The notes under the pieces are model-generated. The model saw nothing but the letters and a program-made list of their open reading frames with translations. It did no database searches and was not told the DNA's origin. From a virus: a stretch of 37,588 nucleotides of DNA. Where the stretch lies: positions 1 through 37,588 of IMG/VR virus record IMGVR_UViG_3300010354_000231; one strand, 5' to 3'. Shown here piece by piece: positions 1 through 6,435 of this stretch (within the stretch, counting starts at the first letter, position 1; each line of letters starts with the position of its first letter). The position numbers and the translations under genes were made by a program.

Positions 1-1
1 A

Positions 2-133
2 CGCATTCATTATCTTGATGCTGTTGATGAAAATGGATATCATTGGATGGCACAAATGGAACATATGTCAGAACCACATTTGTGTTTTAAAAGAGAATGG
101 AGAAAAGACCCACAGCAACCTTATGACACTTGA
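2..133 (+). CDS. Small phage protein, C-terminal 43 residues only
   Basis: Open from the window edge in frame 2 and ending at TGA 131-133, so the 5' part is missing. The visible residues include an aromatic, His/Met-rich stretch (YHWMAQMEHMSEPHLCF) and end in QQPYDT, which reads as real protein rather than a shadow frame. The next gene starts inside its last codons (ATG at 123), the same stop/start overlap used throughout this cluster. I recall similar short proteins in T4-like cyanophages but cannot name a function. Confidence 0.6.
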   Translation, partial: RIHYLDAVDENGYHWMAQMEHMSEPHLCFKREWRKDPQQPYDT

Positions 134-395
134 AGAAATCCTAGAAGAATATGGACAGGAAGTATTAGACACATACTACGAACTGTTCCCAGACAAAAGT
201 ATCTCAAAGTTTCCTGACCGTTTTTGTGGTCCTGTTGGTGATTATGAGGATTTTCTGTTAGAATGCTATCATTCAACTGGTAGTGATGAACTGGAAACAC
301 TTGAAGACTTTGAGAATGGAGTTTTTCAAGAATATTATTATTACTGTCACAATACTAACACGGGATTTGTATTTTATAATGAAACCTCTACCTGA
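123..395 (+). CDS. Small acidic protein, possibly related to the ArdA C-terminal domain
   Basis: 90 residues, start chosen at ATG 123 because upstream codons in this frame belong to the preceding gene's alternate frame and the ATG overlaps that gene's end. The protein is acidic and Tyr-rich. A segment near residues 30-50 (FPDRFCGPVGDYEDF) followed by a YYYYC and GFVFYNE tail recalls the third domain of ArdA antirestriction proteins, which mimic B-form DNA with Asp/Glu side chains. It is far shorter than full ArdA (about 165 residues), so it could equally be an unrelated acidic phage protein. Its stop overlaps the next start. Confidence 0.55.
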   Translation: MTLEEILEEYGQEVLDTYYELFPDKSISKFPDRFCGPVGDYEDFLLECYHSTGSDELETLEDFENGVFQEYYYYCHNTNTGFVFYNETST

Positions 396-540
396 TAAAA
401 AAGAACTTGATATTATGTGGACTGTTGCTACCAGTTCTGCGATTGAAAGTGACACACGACCTCATATTATCTTCGCAAGACTGTTGTATAATGAGATTAT
501 GGATATTAAACTTTCAGTAGGACTTGGCAATGAAAGTTGA
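379..540 (+). CDS. Hypothetical small protein (53 aa)
   Basis: Start placed at ATG 379, which overlaps the end of the previous gene by 17 nt. The longer frame from 283 reads through that gene and looks like shadow. The product starts MKPLPDKKELDIMW and has an amphipathic central segment (SDTRPHIIFARLLYNEIM), with no Cys or metal motif and no signal peptide. It lies inside the coupled small-gene run, and its stop TGA 538-540 lies inside the next gene. No family recognised. Confidence 0.5.
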   Translation: MKPLPDKKELDIMWTVATSSAIESDTRPHIIFARLLYNEIMDIKLSVGLGNES

Positions 541-706
541 AATTTTTTATCAACCATCTACAAATACCTATGATTGGAAATGTTGGGATGGTCCTGATGG
601 TATTGATTATTTTGAAGGCAATGAATTAGACTTGGGACAATGTTTTGAACAAATTGTAATTAAACGAACATTAAATTCTTTAAGTTATTCTGATGACAAT
701 TTTTGA
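530..706 (+). CDS. Hypothetical small protein (58 aa)
   Basis: Begins at ATG 530, overlapping the preceding gene by 11 nt. A TTG six bases upstream is possible but unnecessary. The sequence is acidic with a Trp/Asp/Gly-rich turn (YDWKCWDGPDGIDYFEG) near residues 14-30 and a hydrophobic helix-like end. No catalytic motif is visible. It overlaps the next gene by 14 nt. No function assigned. Confidence 0.5.
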   Translation: MKVEIFYQPSTNTYDWKCWDGPDGIDYFEGNELDLGQCFEQIVIKRTLNSLSYSDDNF

Positions 707-884
707 TCTATTTCAAGATGAGCGCCATTATGGTTGGGTAGTTGATAAACGCTATGATTGGATTAATATGCTCTGTGAAATGCAAAAAAAGAATCCAAGA
801 CGTTTTAAAGAATTTAAGTATTCTCAAGAAACAATTTATCATCATTTAGATCGTCTACAAATGGAACAAAACTGTCATGACTAA
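693..884 (+). CDS. Hypothetical small basic protein (63 aa)
   Basis: ATG 693 overlaps the previous stop. The product has a hydrophobic/aromatic N-terminus (MTIFDLFQDERHYGW) and a Lys/Arg-rich middle (QKKNPRRFKEFKYSQE), then a HHLDRLQ stretch that looks helical. The basic centre is compatible with nucleic-acid binding, but nothing specific supports that. Ends 8 nt inside the following gene. Confidence 0.55.
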   Translation: MTIFDLFQDERHYGWVVDKRYDWINMLCEMQKKNPRRFKEFKYSQETIYHHLDRLQMEQNCHD

Positions 885-1059
885 ACGAAACTTTGAGAAA
901 GAACTTCTTTATTCCCGATATATTGATATGGAGGATGGGAATGACACTGAAACCATTTGCTATCCTTCTTTGATTTGTATTATCACCGAGTTATGTGATA
1001 GAATTGAACAACTTGAAAAGGATAATGAGATCCTTAAATCTTACGCTTGGGAACAATGA
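877..1059 (+). CDS. Hypothetical small protein with C-terminal coiled-coil tendency (60 aa)
   Basis: Begins at ATG 877 overlapping the upstream gene by 8 nt. The last third (ITELCDRIEQLEKDNEIL) has heptad-like Leu/Ile spacing typical of a short coiled coil, suggesting self-association or a partner. Cys residues occur in the middle but no zinc-binding pair is evident. Stop TGA 1057-1059 overlaps the next ATG (ATGA). Confidence 0.55.
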   Translation: MTKRNFEKELLYSRYIDMEDGNDTETICYPSLICIITELCDRIEQLEKDNEILKSYAWEQ

Positions 1060-1367
1060 TCAACTTACTTAACAAAATACTTGCAGTTTTTAAGGTTAAA
1101 CTTGTATCTACAAAACCCGTAGATTTGGTGCAGGAAACTGTAAAGTTTATGAAGGAAAATCCAGAGTATTTGTCTACTGCGGAATTTTATCCTCCTTATG
1201 TGGGAGATATAAATTATGTAAAGGAAAGAGTAGAAGGTGAGTTTCCGCAAGTGTCTGGAACAACTTATTTTCAATCACAAGTTCCTACAGAAAATAAACC
1301 ATATTTTAATTCTGATGGTGAAAAACTTTCAGAATATCAACTTAAAAAAAGATTAAAGAATGATTGA
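1056..1367 (+). CDS. Hypothetical protein (103 aa)
   Basis: Start at ATG 1056, forming an ATGA junction with the previous stop. An upstream TTG at 1047 would extend it by three residues. The first 20 residues (MINLLNKILAVFKVKLVS) form an amphipathic or weakly hydrophobic helix. The remainder is Pro/Tyr-rich (AEFYPPYVGD) and ends in a Lys-rich helix (YQLKKRLKND). No domain recognised. The last 8 nt overlap the next gene. Confidence 0.6.
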   Translation: MINLLNKILAVFKVKLVSTKPVDLVQETVKFMKENPEYLSTAEFYPPYVGDINYVKERVEGEFPQVSGTTYFQSQVPTENKPYFNSDGEKLSEYQLKKRLKND

Positions 1368-1662
1368 AACCGACATCTCAAAAGTTCTCATAGAAGGAGA
1401 ATACGCAACCATTATGGGTGTGAAGTATAAGAGAGTAGAACCACCAAAACCCACTACTCTGTACGATATTATTGCTGATTGGTGGGATGAAATTTTTACC
1501 AATGATGATCCTTTAGGACAAAACATTGAAACACTGGTAAAACAGATTGAAGAATGGTTGCCCAAAGAACAGTCTGCTGCAGGATCTCAAAATGCTTATG
1601 TAGAGTGTAGTGTAGAAGGTTTCAATGATTGCCTCACAAAAATTAAAGGTAAACTGAGATGA
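1360..1662 (+). CDS. Conserved cyanophage-type hypothetical protein (100 aa)
   Basis: ATG 1360 lies inside the end of the upstream gene. A Trp/Asp-rich helix (IIADWWDEIF, about residues 36-45) is followed by ETLVKQIEEWLPKEQ and a C-terminal YVECSVEGFNDCLTKIKGKL segment. I recall phage proteins combining a WLPxEQ motif with a terminal VEC-GFN-CL-KIK stretch in T4-like cyanophages, from memory only. Function unknown. Overlaps the next gene by 4 nt (ATGA). Confidence 0.65.
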   Translation: MIETDISKVLIEGEYATIMGVKYKRVEPPKPTTLYDIIADWWDEIFTNDDPLGQNIETLVKQIEEWLPKEQSAAGSQNAYVECSVEGFNDCLTKIKGKLR

Positions 1663-2039
1663 TTGATAACTACGGACCATATCCAGACGAAATGTTTGAG
1701 GAAGCAGAACGTCGTGAAGCAGCAAACAGAGAACTCGCAAAAGAAAAAGAAGAATGGGAACGTAAAGAACGTAGTGATACTGTTCTTAGACGATACAATG
1801 CTTTCTACAATGAAGAATGTTCTGGGATGCCTCACGGGACACCAATCACACCAGAACATATGCAAGCAATGGCACTGGAATGTATGATTGATGCTCTCAT
1901 TTGTGAAAATATGAATGTAGAGTATAATGCTATTGCTATTGATGATATTAAGGATTTGATTGCACGATTGTATCAACAGAGTAATGAGTATCTTGCAAAA
2001 GTAAAGGAGTTCAAAGATAGTGCTGAGTCTGTAGCGTAA
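1659..2039 (+). CDS. Hypothetical protein with charged N-terminal helix (126 aa)
   Basis: Begins with an ATGA overlap at 1659. Residues about 10-45 are a very charged Glu/Lys/Arg helix (EEAERREAANRELAKEKEE), likely a coiled coil. A middle Gly/Pro turn (SGMPHGTPITPEHM) and a C-terminal helical region follow. There is no membrane segment. It may be a small scaffold or a protein-protein adaptor, but the sequence does not decide. TAA 2037-2039 overlaps the next ATG (TAATG). Confidence 0.65.
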   Translation: MIDNYGPYPDEMFEEAERREAANRELAKEKEEWERKERSDTVLRRYNAFYNEECSGMPHGTPITPEHMQAMALECMIDALICENMNVEYNAIAIDDIKDLIARLYQQSNEYLAKVKEFKDSAESVA

Positions 2040-2206
2040 TGGAAGTCACAGAACATAACTTAGATGCCGATTTAAATGATGCTGAAATTGAAGCACTCAT
2101 GTCATTGGTGAAAGGTCAATTATCACAAGAAGGCAATAGTCAATATGTCAACTTGTTTTACTCCAAAATCTATGGTAAACTGGTAGGTATGAAGCACTTT
2201 TTATGA
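2039..2206 (+). CDS. Hypothetical small protein (55 aa)
   Basis: ATG 2039 shares its A with the previous TAA. The product begins MEVTEHNLDADLNDAEIEALMSLV, an acidic amphipathic helix, and ends with a basic Tyr/Lys segment (YSKIYGKLVGMKHFL). Stop and start overlaps at both ends (TAATG and ATGA) support a real coupled gene despite its length. No family recognised. Confidence 0.6.
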   Translation: MEVTEHNLDADLNDAEIEALMSLVKGQLSQEGNSQYVNLFYSKIYGKLVGMKHFL

Positions 2207-2400
2207 CTGACAAAACACTATTCAACCCAGACGAGTTTCTGCTGGATAATATCAAATCCTATCACTATGAGGTGATGGATGAGGGACATCATGTTTGGAT
2301 GGCATTCTATTTTGAGAATGGTAACACAGGACACTTGAATGTCTTCCTGAATGATGGTAAGATACAAACCCGATACGAGGAATGGATCAATGACGTATGA
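2203..2400 (+). CDS. Hypothetical small protein (65 aa)
   Basis: ATGA overlap at 2203. The middle (SYHYEVMDEGHHVWMAFYFENG, split by a turn) alternates polar and aromatic residues and looks like two or three beta strands. The end (IQTRYEEWINDV) is helical. The fold could be a small beta sheet plus helix. No motif assigns function. The next gene starts 11 nt before its stop. Confidence 0.6.
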   Translation: MTDKTLFNPDEFLLDNIKSYHYEVMDEGHHVWMAFYFENGNTGHLNVFLNDGKIQTRYEEWINDV

Positions 2401-2584
2401 TGAACTCTACGAACACATTACTTATTACATTGCTCAACCACTTGATGATAAACGTAAAGCATGTTTAATTCTTGGTGGGTTTATGGAGTTTATTCTTGAT
2501 TGTGATGATGCTGGAATTGATGTGAATAAGATTGATCTTACTGATTTTGTTCATCAAAAACAGAATGAAATTGAAGGAAAATGA
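2390..2584 (+). CDS. Hypothetical small protein (64 aa)
   Basis: ATG 2390 chosen because the longer frame from 2351 simply runs through the previous gene. The product begins MTYDELYEHITYYIAQPLDD, followed by a hydrophobic helix with two Cys (CLILGGFMEFILDC) and a C-terminal DLTDFVHQKQ helix. It is helical throughout with no signal peptide. It overlaps the next gene by 4 nt (ATGA). Confidence 0.55.
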   Translation: MTYDELYEHITYYIAQPLDDKRKACLILGGFMEFILDCDDAGIDVNKIDLTDFVHQKQNEIEGK

Positions 2585-2811
2585 CTTGGAAAGAATACTG
2601 GCAAATGACCAAATGGGAATGGTTTCTGGAAGGTTTCCGTAACATCTCATATATTATATCCTGCTACAACTTTCCAGAACCTTATGGTTATGATGACTTC
2701 TGGGAGGCACTTTCTTGGGGTTGGTGTTGCGAATACATCTATCCTTATGATGATCCCTACAATCCATGGATTTCACCAGAACGTAAACTACGTTTGGGTA
2801 GATGGTCATGA
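2581..2811 (+). CDS. Trp/Tyr-rich hypothetical protein (76 aa)
   Basis: ATGA overlap at 2581. About one residue in seven is Trp and many others are Tyr/Phe (WKEYWQMTKWEWF at the start, WEALSWGWCCEYIYPYDD in the middle). Such aromatic density is unusual for a soluble 76-residue protein and suggests a compact aromatic core or a binding face for sugars or nucleic acid. No family is recognised. It ends in a basic tail (RKLRLGRWS) and overlaps the next gene by 4 nt. Confidence 0.6.
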   Translation: MTWKEYWQMTKWEWFLEGFRNISYIISCYNFPEPYGYDDFWEALSWGWCCEYIYPYDDPYNPWISPERKLRLGRWS

Positions 2812-2996
2812 CTATTTCAGAAAAAGCAAAAATCTACTACAATGTCTGGTGTTGTGCCTATCAAAGACGCTACAATGCAAAAATGCAGAAAAATTGGGCA
2901 TTGTATGACCGTGAGCATGAAACTATTCTAATGTGTCTAAGAATGAAAGATGCTCAATGGTACAAATTTGACACTGATCAGAAGAAAATGGTATGA
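2808..2996 (+). CDS. Hypothetical small protein (62 aa)
   Basis: Two in-frame ATGs lie at 2802 and 2808. 2808 is preferred since it makes the ATGA junction seen for its neighbours. The protein is mostly helical and basic in the middle (YQRRYNAKMQKNW), with paired Cys (WCCAY) near residue 15 and a single later Cys. No recognisable motif. Overlaps the next small membrane protein gene by 4 nt. Confidence 0.55.
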   Translation: MTISEKAKIYYNVWCCAYQRRYNAKMQKNWALYDREHETILMCLRMKDAQWYKFDTDQKKMV

Positions 2997-3103
2997 TTTA
3001 TTTTCTAATTATTTCTGCAGCATTTGCTTGGGCATGTATTGCTCTCTTTTCACCTTGGTTTAATCATCTTGATAACATTGAAGATTATTCAAAGAAGAAA
3101 TGA
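2993..3103 (+). CDS. Tiny single-span membrane protein (36 aa)
   Basis: ATG 2993 and TGA 3101-3103 make ATGA junctions with both neighbours. Residues 2-22 (IYFLIISAAFAWACIALF) are a clear hydrophobic helix followed by a polar, Lys-terminated tail (DYSKKK), so a one-span inner-membrane peptide with the tail probably cytoplasmic. Many phages code small membrane peptides of this kind that alter host membranes or block superinfection. Nothing in the sequence says which. Confidence 0.55.
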   Translation: MIYFLIISAAFAWACIALFSPWFNHLDNIEDYSKKK

Positions 3104-3366
3104 AACAAATTATTCAAGGATGGACTGAGATATATCATACTGCACTGTATTGGTGGAGTTATTTGCAAATGGGATACAGTGATTATTATACCTGGGAGTT
3201 TTTTACTTCTTTAAATCATATCTGCAATTCACCAGTTTATAAAATGTATCTTTCAGCGAAAGATTACGATTGTTTGATGGAAAGATTGGATAAACCAGGT
3301 AAATATGATGAAAGACTTGCAAATATTCTAAAAAGAAAAGCACCTTGGGACGAAAACGATGATTGA
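3100..3366 (+). CDS. Hypothetical protein (88 aa)
   Basis: ATGA overlap at 3100. The N-terminal 45 residues are aromatic and helical (WTEIYHTALYWWSYLQMGYSDYYTWEFF). The C-terminus is charged (YDERLANILKRKAPWDENDD). It is not hydrophobic enough for a membrane protein. No family recognised. The following gene overlaps its end by 8 nt. Confidence 0.6.
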   Translation: MKQIIQGWTEIYHTALYWWSYLQMGYSDYYTWEFFTSLNHICNSPVYKMYLSAKDYDCLMERLDKPGKYDERLANILKRKAPWDENDD

Positions 3367-3541
3367 TGTTAAAGAAGAGGAAGATGGGTCTCTAACTATC
3401 AGTTGGGATGAAAATGATCCACAAGAAAGTCTATTAAACACTTGGACGGAGCAGGATTTTATTGATGCTATTATGGAACGTGTCAATTCACTGGACAGTT
3501 CTCAAACTGGCACAGAGTCTGCTGCGGATTCTGAAAATTGA
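3359..3541 (+). CDS. Conserved small acidic cyanophage-type protein (60 aa)
   Basis: ATG 3359 overlaps the previous stop. The first 25 residues (DVKEEEDGSLTISWDENDP) look like a beta hairpin, then a helix (TEQDFIDAIMERVNSL) and a Ser/Thr-rich tail. I recall small cyanophage proteins with the pattern DGS-TISWDENDP-ES-N-WTE-DFI-AIM, from memory. The acidic character could fit DNA mimicry or a protein-binding role, but neither is shown. Confidence 0.65.
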   Translation: MIDVKEEEDGSLTISWDENDPQESLLNTWTEQDFIDAIMERVNSLDSSQTGTESAADSEN

Positions 3542-3571
3542 TGTATTCTAATTGCAGTTGAGAAACACCTC

Positions 3572-4015
3572 ATGACTGCAACCACCTTTGCTGACTACGC
3601 TGCTCAACAGGAAGCACGGCAGAACATTGCAAATGCTGTTCTGGCACATACCTATGCTCTCTGTGAAGCATTGCGTCAGAACTTCATTGATTACTCTCTT
3701 CACAGTCATCAAAAGTTTGTTGATGATCCTGAAACTTCTGAGTATCATCAGCGTTGTATCAACAAACTGAAAGAAGGTATTTGTGATTATGACTTCTATC
3801 CTGAAACTGGACGGAAGTATCATAAGATTATCATGAACGCAAATGGTTCCCGATCTGTTCATGCTTTTGTTGATAAAAAGACTGGTGAAGTTTACAAGTC
3901 TGCATCATGGAAAGCACCAGCAAAAGGTGTACGTTATGATCTGCGCCTGATTAAAGATCGGGAATGGTTGCTTGAAAATGCTGATTGGGCAGGTGGTTAT
4001 CTGTATGCAAAGTGA
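3572..4015 (+). CDS. Conserved phage hypothetical protein, SVHAFVDK/ASWKAPAKGVRYDL type (147 aa)
   Basis: Start ATG 3572, 30 nt after the previous stop, one of the few real gaps in this cluster. The N-terminal 60 residues are helical. Residues about 85-130 contain the distinctive block YHKIIMN, SVHAFVDKKTGEVYK and SWKAPAKGVRYDLR, a beta-rich module that I recall from many phage genomes as a conserved protein of unknown function. It ends LENADWAGGYLYAK. No catalytic residues can be assigned. It is the best conserved-looking gene of the first 4 kb. Confidence 0.75.
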   Translation: MTATTFADYAAQQEARQNIANAVLAHTYALCEALRQNFIDYSLHSHQKFVDDPETSEYHQRCINKLKEGICDYDFYPETGRKYHKIIMNANGSRSVHAFVDKKTGEVYKSASWKAPAKGVRYDLRLIKDREWLLENADWAGGYLYAK

Positions 4016-4019
4016 TCAA

Positions 4020-4217
4020 ATGACTGAATTTTATGATTATGTTCTCTCCTTCTATGGAGAGAACGGTATCTATCCAATAGGTGCCACACTTGATATGGTT
4101 ATGGAAGCAACTGCAAAGTATCTTAAAAAAGAAGATACTTCTTTCTGTGGTGACAGTTTTGACCGCGAACATGTAAGGGACATTATGTTAAATGATTATG
4201 GTCTTGTGATGGTTTAA
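4020..4217 (+). CDS. Conserved cyanophage-type small protein (65 aa)
   Basis: ATG 4020 starts 4 nt after the preceding stop. ATG 4005 would overlap the previous gene and adds five residues. The product has a pattern (FYDYVLSFYGENGIYPIGAT, then CGDSFDREHVRDIMLNDYGL) that I recall from small T4-like cyanophage proteins. It is likely an all-helical domain. The FDRE-VRDIML core is the recognisable part. Function unknown. The stop overlaps the next start (TAATG). Confidence 0.65.
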   Translation: MTEFYDYVLSFYGENGIYPIGATLDMVMEATAKYLKKEDTSFCGDSFDREHVRDIMLNDYGLVMV

Positions 4218-4342
4218 TGATGGGAACTCTTATTATTGGCGCTGTAATCATTAGTACATTCTGCACACTGTTTTATCTTGAAGATCGCGATGGTGTTGGA
4301 ATCTATGATCCCGATCCACGTCCGCGCCATAAGCAACACTAA
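4217..4342 (+). CDS. Tiny membrane-anchored protein (41 aa)
   Basis: ATG 4217 is fused to the preceding TAA. Residues 3-21 (GTLIIGAVIISTFCTLFYL) form a hydrophobic span, followed by a polar Pro/Arg/His tail (GIYDPDPRPRHKQH). Topology is probably one N-terminal transmembrane helix with a short charged cytoplasmic tail. It is the last gene of the coupled run: a strong promoter follows within 13 nt. Confidence 0.5.
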   Translation: MMGTLIIGAVIISTFCTLFYLEDRDGVGIYDPDPRPRHKQH

Positions 4343-4354
4343 TCATTGCACCTC

Positions 4355-4383
4355 TTGACTGCCTGACCATTTCACCCTATACT
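4355..4383 (+). promoter_or_regulatory. Consensus sigma70-type promoter
   Basis: TTGACT at 4355-4360, 17-nt spacer, TATACT at 4378-4383. The start site would fall near 4390 in a GAAGTCAAC leader, 18 nt before ATG 4408. From TGCC at 4360 onward it nearly repeats the promoter at 4689. Confidence 0.75.
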
Positions 4384-4407
4384 AAAGAAGTCAACAAGGA
4401 AAGCACA

Positions 4408-4695
4408 ATGCTCACCGTCAACCTGACTCAAGATCAACTGAATCTGCTGGAAGATTTGGTTGGAGAAAAGTTTAATGAAGTTGCACAAGCATGGTTGCCA
4501 GCGGAAGAAACAAAGGAAATGAATCAACTTTGCTATTCAACAATTCTGGCACTGCGAACTGTTCGAGCATCTGATCTGTATGATCGGGAAATTGCTGATC
4601 CTTCCAATCCTTTCCTGATTAGCAAGGAAGACTATCTGAAAGAGTGTTACTATGTGACAGATAAAGATCTGGCACAGCAGGGCATTGCTGCCTGA
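4408..4695 (+). CDS. Small LTxxQL-type helical protein (95 aa)
   Basis: ATG 4408 follows its own promoter and an AAGGA ribosome site at about 4395. It begins MLTVNLTQDQLNLLEDLV, resembling the openings of the genes at 9783 (LTLTPDEICALLELI) and 12922 (LNLTPMQLVMLQDAI). These three may form a small paralogous family of helical proteins. The rest is helical and acidic. Unlike the 1-4342 cluster it is transcribed independently. Its last codons hold the upstream promoter elements of the next gene. Function unknown. Confidence 0.7.
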   Translation: MLTVNLTQDQLNLLEDLVGEKFNEVAQAWLPAEETKEMNQLCYSTILALRTVRASDLYDREIADPSNPFLISKEDYLKECYYVTDKDLAQQGIAA

Positions 4696-4712
4696 CCATT
4701 TCACTCTATACT
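4667..4712 (+). promoter_or_regulatory. Promoter with upstream TGGCACA motif
   Basis: ATCTGGCACA at 4667-4676, TTGCTG at 4685-4690 and TATACT at 4707-4712, the motif end lying 31 nt before the -10. The upstream part lies within the 3' end of the previous gene. From 4689 it matches the promoter at 4360 at 23 of 24 positions. Confidence 0.65.
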
Positions 4713-4736
4713 ACTTAAGTCACTCAAACAAGTTCC

Positions 4737-5009
4737 ATGACTGAATTCATTTGCATTTCCTTTGGTCCTGCCGAAGATGTTGAGCGCAATGGATGGTGGA
4801 ATCGCAAAGAGCGTTTTTCAACACAACGCCAAGCAGAAAAGTGTGGTCTGAGTCAACTCTCCATTGCTGGCACTTTTGGTTATGTTGTAATTGAAGAAGG
4901 AGAGGATTATTGGGAAATTGTTGATGAGATTGGAACTGAAAATGCAACAATTACTGCAAAAAGGTTTACTTTTAATGTCTCTCCTGCACCTGCACTGAAT
5001 TTAGTTTAA
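4737..5009 (+). CDS. Hypothetical protein (90 aa)
   Basis: ATG 4737 follows the promoter at 4707 with a leader of about 18 nt and no obvious Shine-Dalgarno. The protein has a central RKERFSTQRQAEKCGLSQLSIAG stretch (broken by a turn) followed by GYVVIEEGEDYWEIVDEIG, which reads as an alpha/beta mini-domain, then a hydrophobic tail (FNVSPAPALNLV). No family recognised. The next gene follows after 4 nt, so the two are likely co-transcribed. Confidence 0.65.
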   Translation: MTEFICISFGPAEDVERNGWWNRKERFSTQRQAEKCGLSQLSIAGTFGYVVIEEGEDYWEIVDEIGTENATITAKRFTFNVSPAPALNLV

Positions 5010-5013
5010 ACAC

Positions 5014-5487
5014 ATGAGCGAAGTTAATTTTAAGAAACACCGAGTTTTCCGAGAAACAGACTCTGTTATCTTTTATGATATTTCTGTTGAAAACTCAAAT
5101 GCACAGGATCTGGTTGTTCACACTGGTCCTGCAATCAGTCCTCCTGATGATATTGTAGGCGCAAAGCAGTTTTATATTCATTATCATCAAGTGGATCATA
5201 ATCGAGTTCTTCAAGGTCTGCGGACATTTGAACTTGTTAATCCTACATGGAAATATCCTTATCATGTTGTTCATTTGAATCGTTCCTCTGGCGCATTGGT
5301 TATTCCAAAGAAAACATTTCACCGATCCTATTCAGGAGAAGAAGGTTCGATTGTAATTAATCAAGCAATCCGCGATGATGAATTTAATCCTGAAACTGAA
5401 TTCATTCCAGTATCAGCAGCACAGCATGAAGAACTTTATCGCATTCTTGCACATGAAAAACCAGTGATTCATACACTTGGAGAATAA
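5014..5487 (+). CDS. Cupin-like (RmlC-type jelly-roll) protein
   Basis: 157 residues. Signs of a double-stranded beta-helix are an HYHQVDHNRVLQGLRTFEL block (residues about 56-75) with spaced His residues as in cupin motif 1, then GALVIPKKTFHRSYSGEEGS (about 93-112) as in cupin motif 2 with its G-hydrophobic-IP-xxx-HR pattern, and NQAIRDDEF. The family covers sugar epimerases, dioxygenases and non-enzymatic binding proteins. The His set could hold a metal, but the substrate cannot be read from sequence. The stop TAA directly abuts the stop of the convergent endonuclease gene. Cupin assignment is by pattern only. Confidence 0.6.
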   Translation: MSEVNFKKHRVFRETDSVIFYDISVENSNAQDLVVHTGPAISPPDDIVGAKQFYIHYHQVDHNRVLQGLRTFELVNPTWKYPYHVVHLNRSSGALVIPKKTFHRSYSGEEGSIVINQAIRDDEFNPETEFIPVSAAQHEELYRILAHEKPVIHTLGE

Positions 5488-6201
5488 TCAACGATAGAAC
5501 CAATAACATCCTTTCCAAGTATATTTGTGTGGATGATTTAATGATTTACGACATCCCGCATCATATCCATTACCTAATTCTCTACCTGCAGATCTAATAC
5601 TTGGAAAGGTATAGCGAATACGATTTGTAATCTTATCAACGCCATAGATTGGATGACTTGTAGTTTTATCTTCAAGTTTAATAATGCGATGCCCTTTTAC
5701 TTTCCATCCATGCTTCAATGCACGAGAAAGATTTGAAGCAAGAATACCAAACTCCTGGGCACATTCAGTTAGACTATTATATTCTTTTTCTTCTAAAGTA
5801 TTCACATCAATTGCTTTTAATTTAATACAATGATGCTTACCATCACCTAATGTAGTAAAGGTATTCTGATAAGGTCTTTTTACACGTTTTATTGATTCTT
5901 TAATTGGTTCTTCTTCTATAATACCAGGAGATAGATTATAACCATCATTATAAGCATCATATTGTTCTATCCAATAAGATTCTCTTTTATTCAATAACGA
6001 TTCAGAACATTCTTCTATAATTTTAATACGAAACTTATCTAATCCATATCTACGCATATCTTTGTATAATGGATCAGCATTCATTCTACTGGACTGTTGT
6101 ATGTGTTCTTTCCATACTTTATTCAGTTCTAAGATGGATTGACCCACGTAATACTTACCAGTTTCTTGATTATAGATTGAATAGATGATTCCTTGATTCA
6201 T
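5488..6201 (-). CDS. GIY-YIG homing endonuclease with NUMOD1-like repeats
   Basis: 237 residues. The N-terminal nuclease domain shows GIIYSIYNQETGKYYVGQS (residues 4-22, the GIY...YVG form of the motif), then the helix DMRRYGLDKFRIKIIEE and the catalytic-Glu region RESYWIEQY (about 73-81). The C-terminal half holds two DNA-binding-like modules, SLTECAQEFGILASNLSRAL and SIRSAGRELG followed by a YTWKGCYWFYR end, as in NUMOD1 helix-turn-helix repeats. Such free-standing nucleases cut phage DNA at an intron-less or empty site and spread by repair. This is the only clear minus-strand gene in the window, placed between the early gene block and the repeat region. Its stop touches the stop of the upstream gene with no spacer. 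Confidence 0.9.
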   Translation of the reverse strand: MNQGIIYSIYNQETGKYYVGQSILELNKVWKEHIQQSSRMNADPLYKDMRRYGLDKFRIKIIEECSESLLNKRESYWIEQYDAYNDGYNLSPGIIEEEPIKESIKRVKRPYQNTFTTLGDGKHHCIKLKAIDVNTLEEKEYNSLTECAQEFGILASNLSRALKHGWKVKGHRIIKLEDKTTSHPIYGVDKITNRIRYTFPSIRSAGRELGNGYDAGCRKSLNHPHKYTWKGCYWFYR

Positions 6202-6307
6202 TTGTGATAGGGTGCTCTGGTAATATGTATAAGAAGCGTTGTTTTTGTGAGCATGTGCTTTACTTTTTGCTGGGTAGGGTTAATGTTAGATTAAATATGG
6301 TTTAACG

Positions 6308-6316
6308 TGATATAAT
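6308..6316 (+). promoter_or_regulatory. Extended -10 promoter upstream of the 20-bp repeats
   Basis: TGA directly before a perfect TATAAT (6311-6316). A poor -35 (TTAGAT at 6286) lies 19 nt upstream. Transcription would run into the repeat array. Confidence 0.45.
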
Positions 6317-6335
6317 AGTTCTGTTATGCGAATAA

Positions 6336-6435
6336 ATATGGGATTTTGTAAGTAAATGAGAGATCTTTTGATTTAATGTGAGATTTTATAGAATAATGTG
6401 AGATCTTGTAAGTAAATGTGAGATTTTATAGTGAT
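6336..6435 (+). repeat. Five tandem 20-bp repeats (iteron-like)
   Basis: Units begin at 6336, 6356, 6376, 6396 and 6416, exactly 20 bp apart. Best consensus is ATGTGAGATTTTRTAAGTAA. Units 3-5 share ATGTGAGATYTTRTA perfectly; unit 1 differs at few positions and unit 2 is the most diverged. A two-helical-turn period would put bound proteins on one face of the DNA, as in iteron origins or operator arrays. Confidence 0.8.

Noticed and set aside
3541-3561. Six-codon frame after the gene at 3359
   Set aside because: Too short and no coupling with the next gene.
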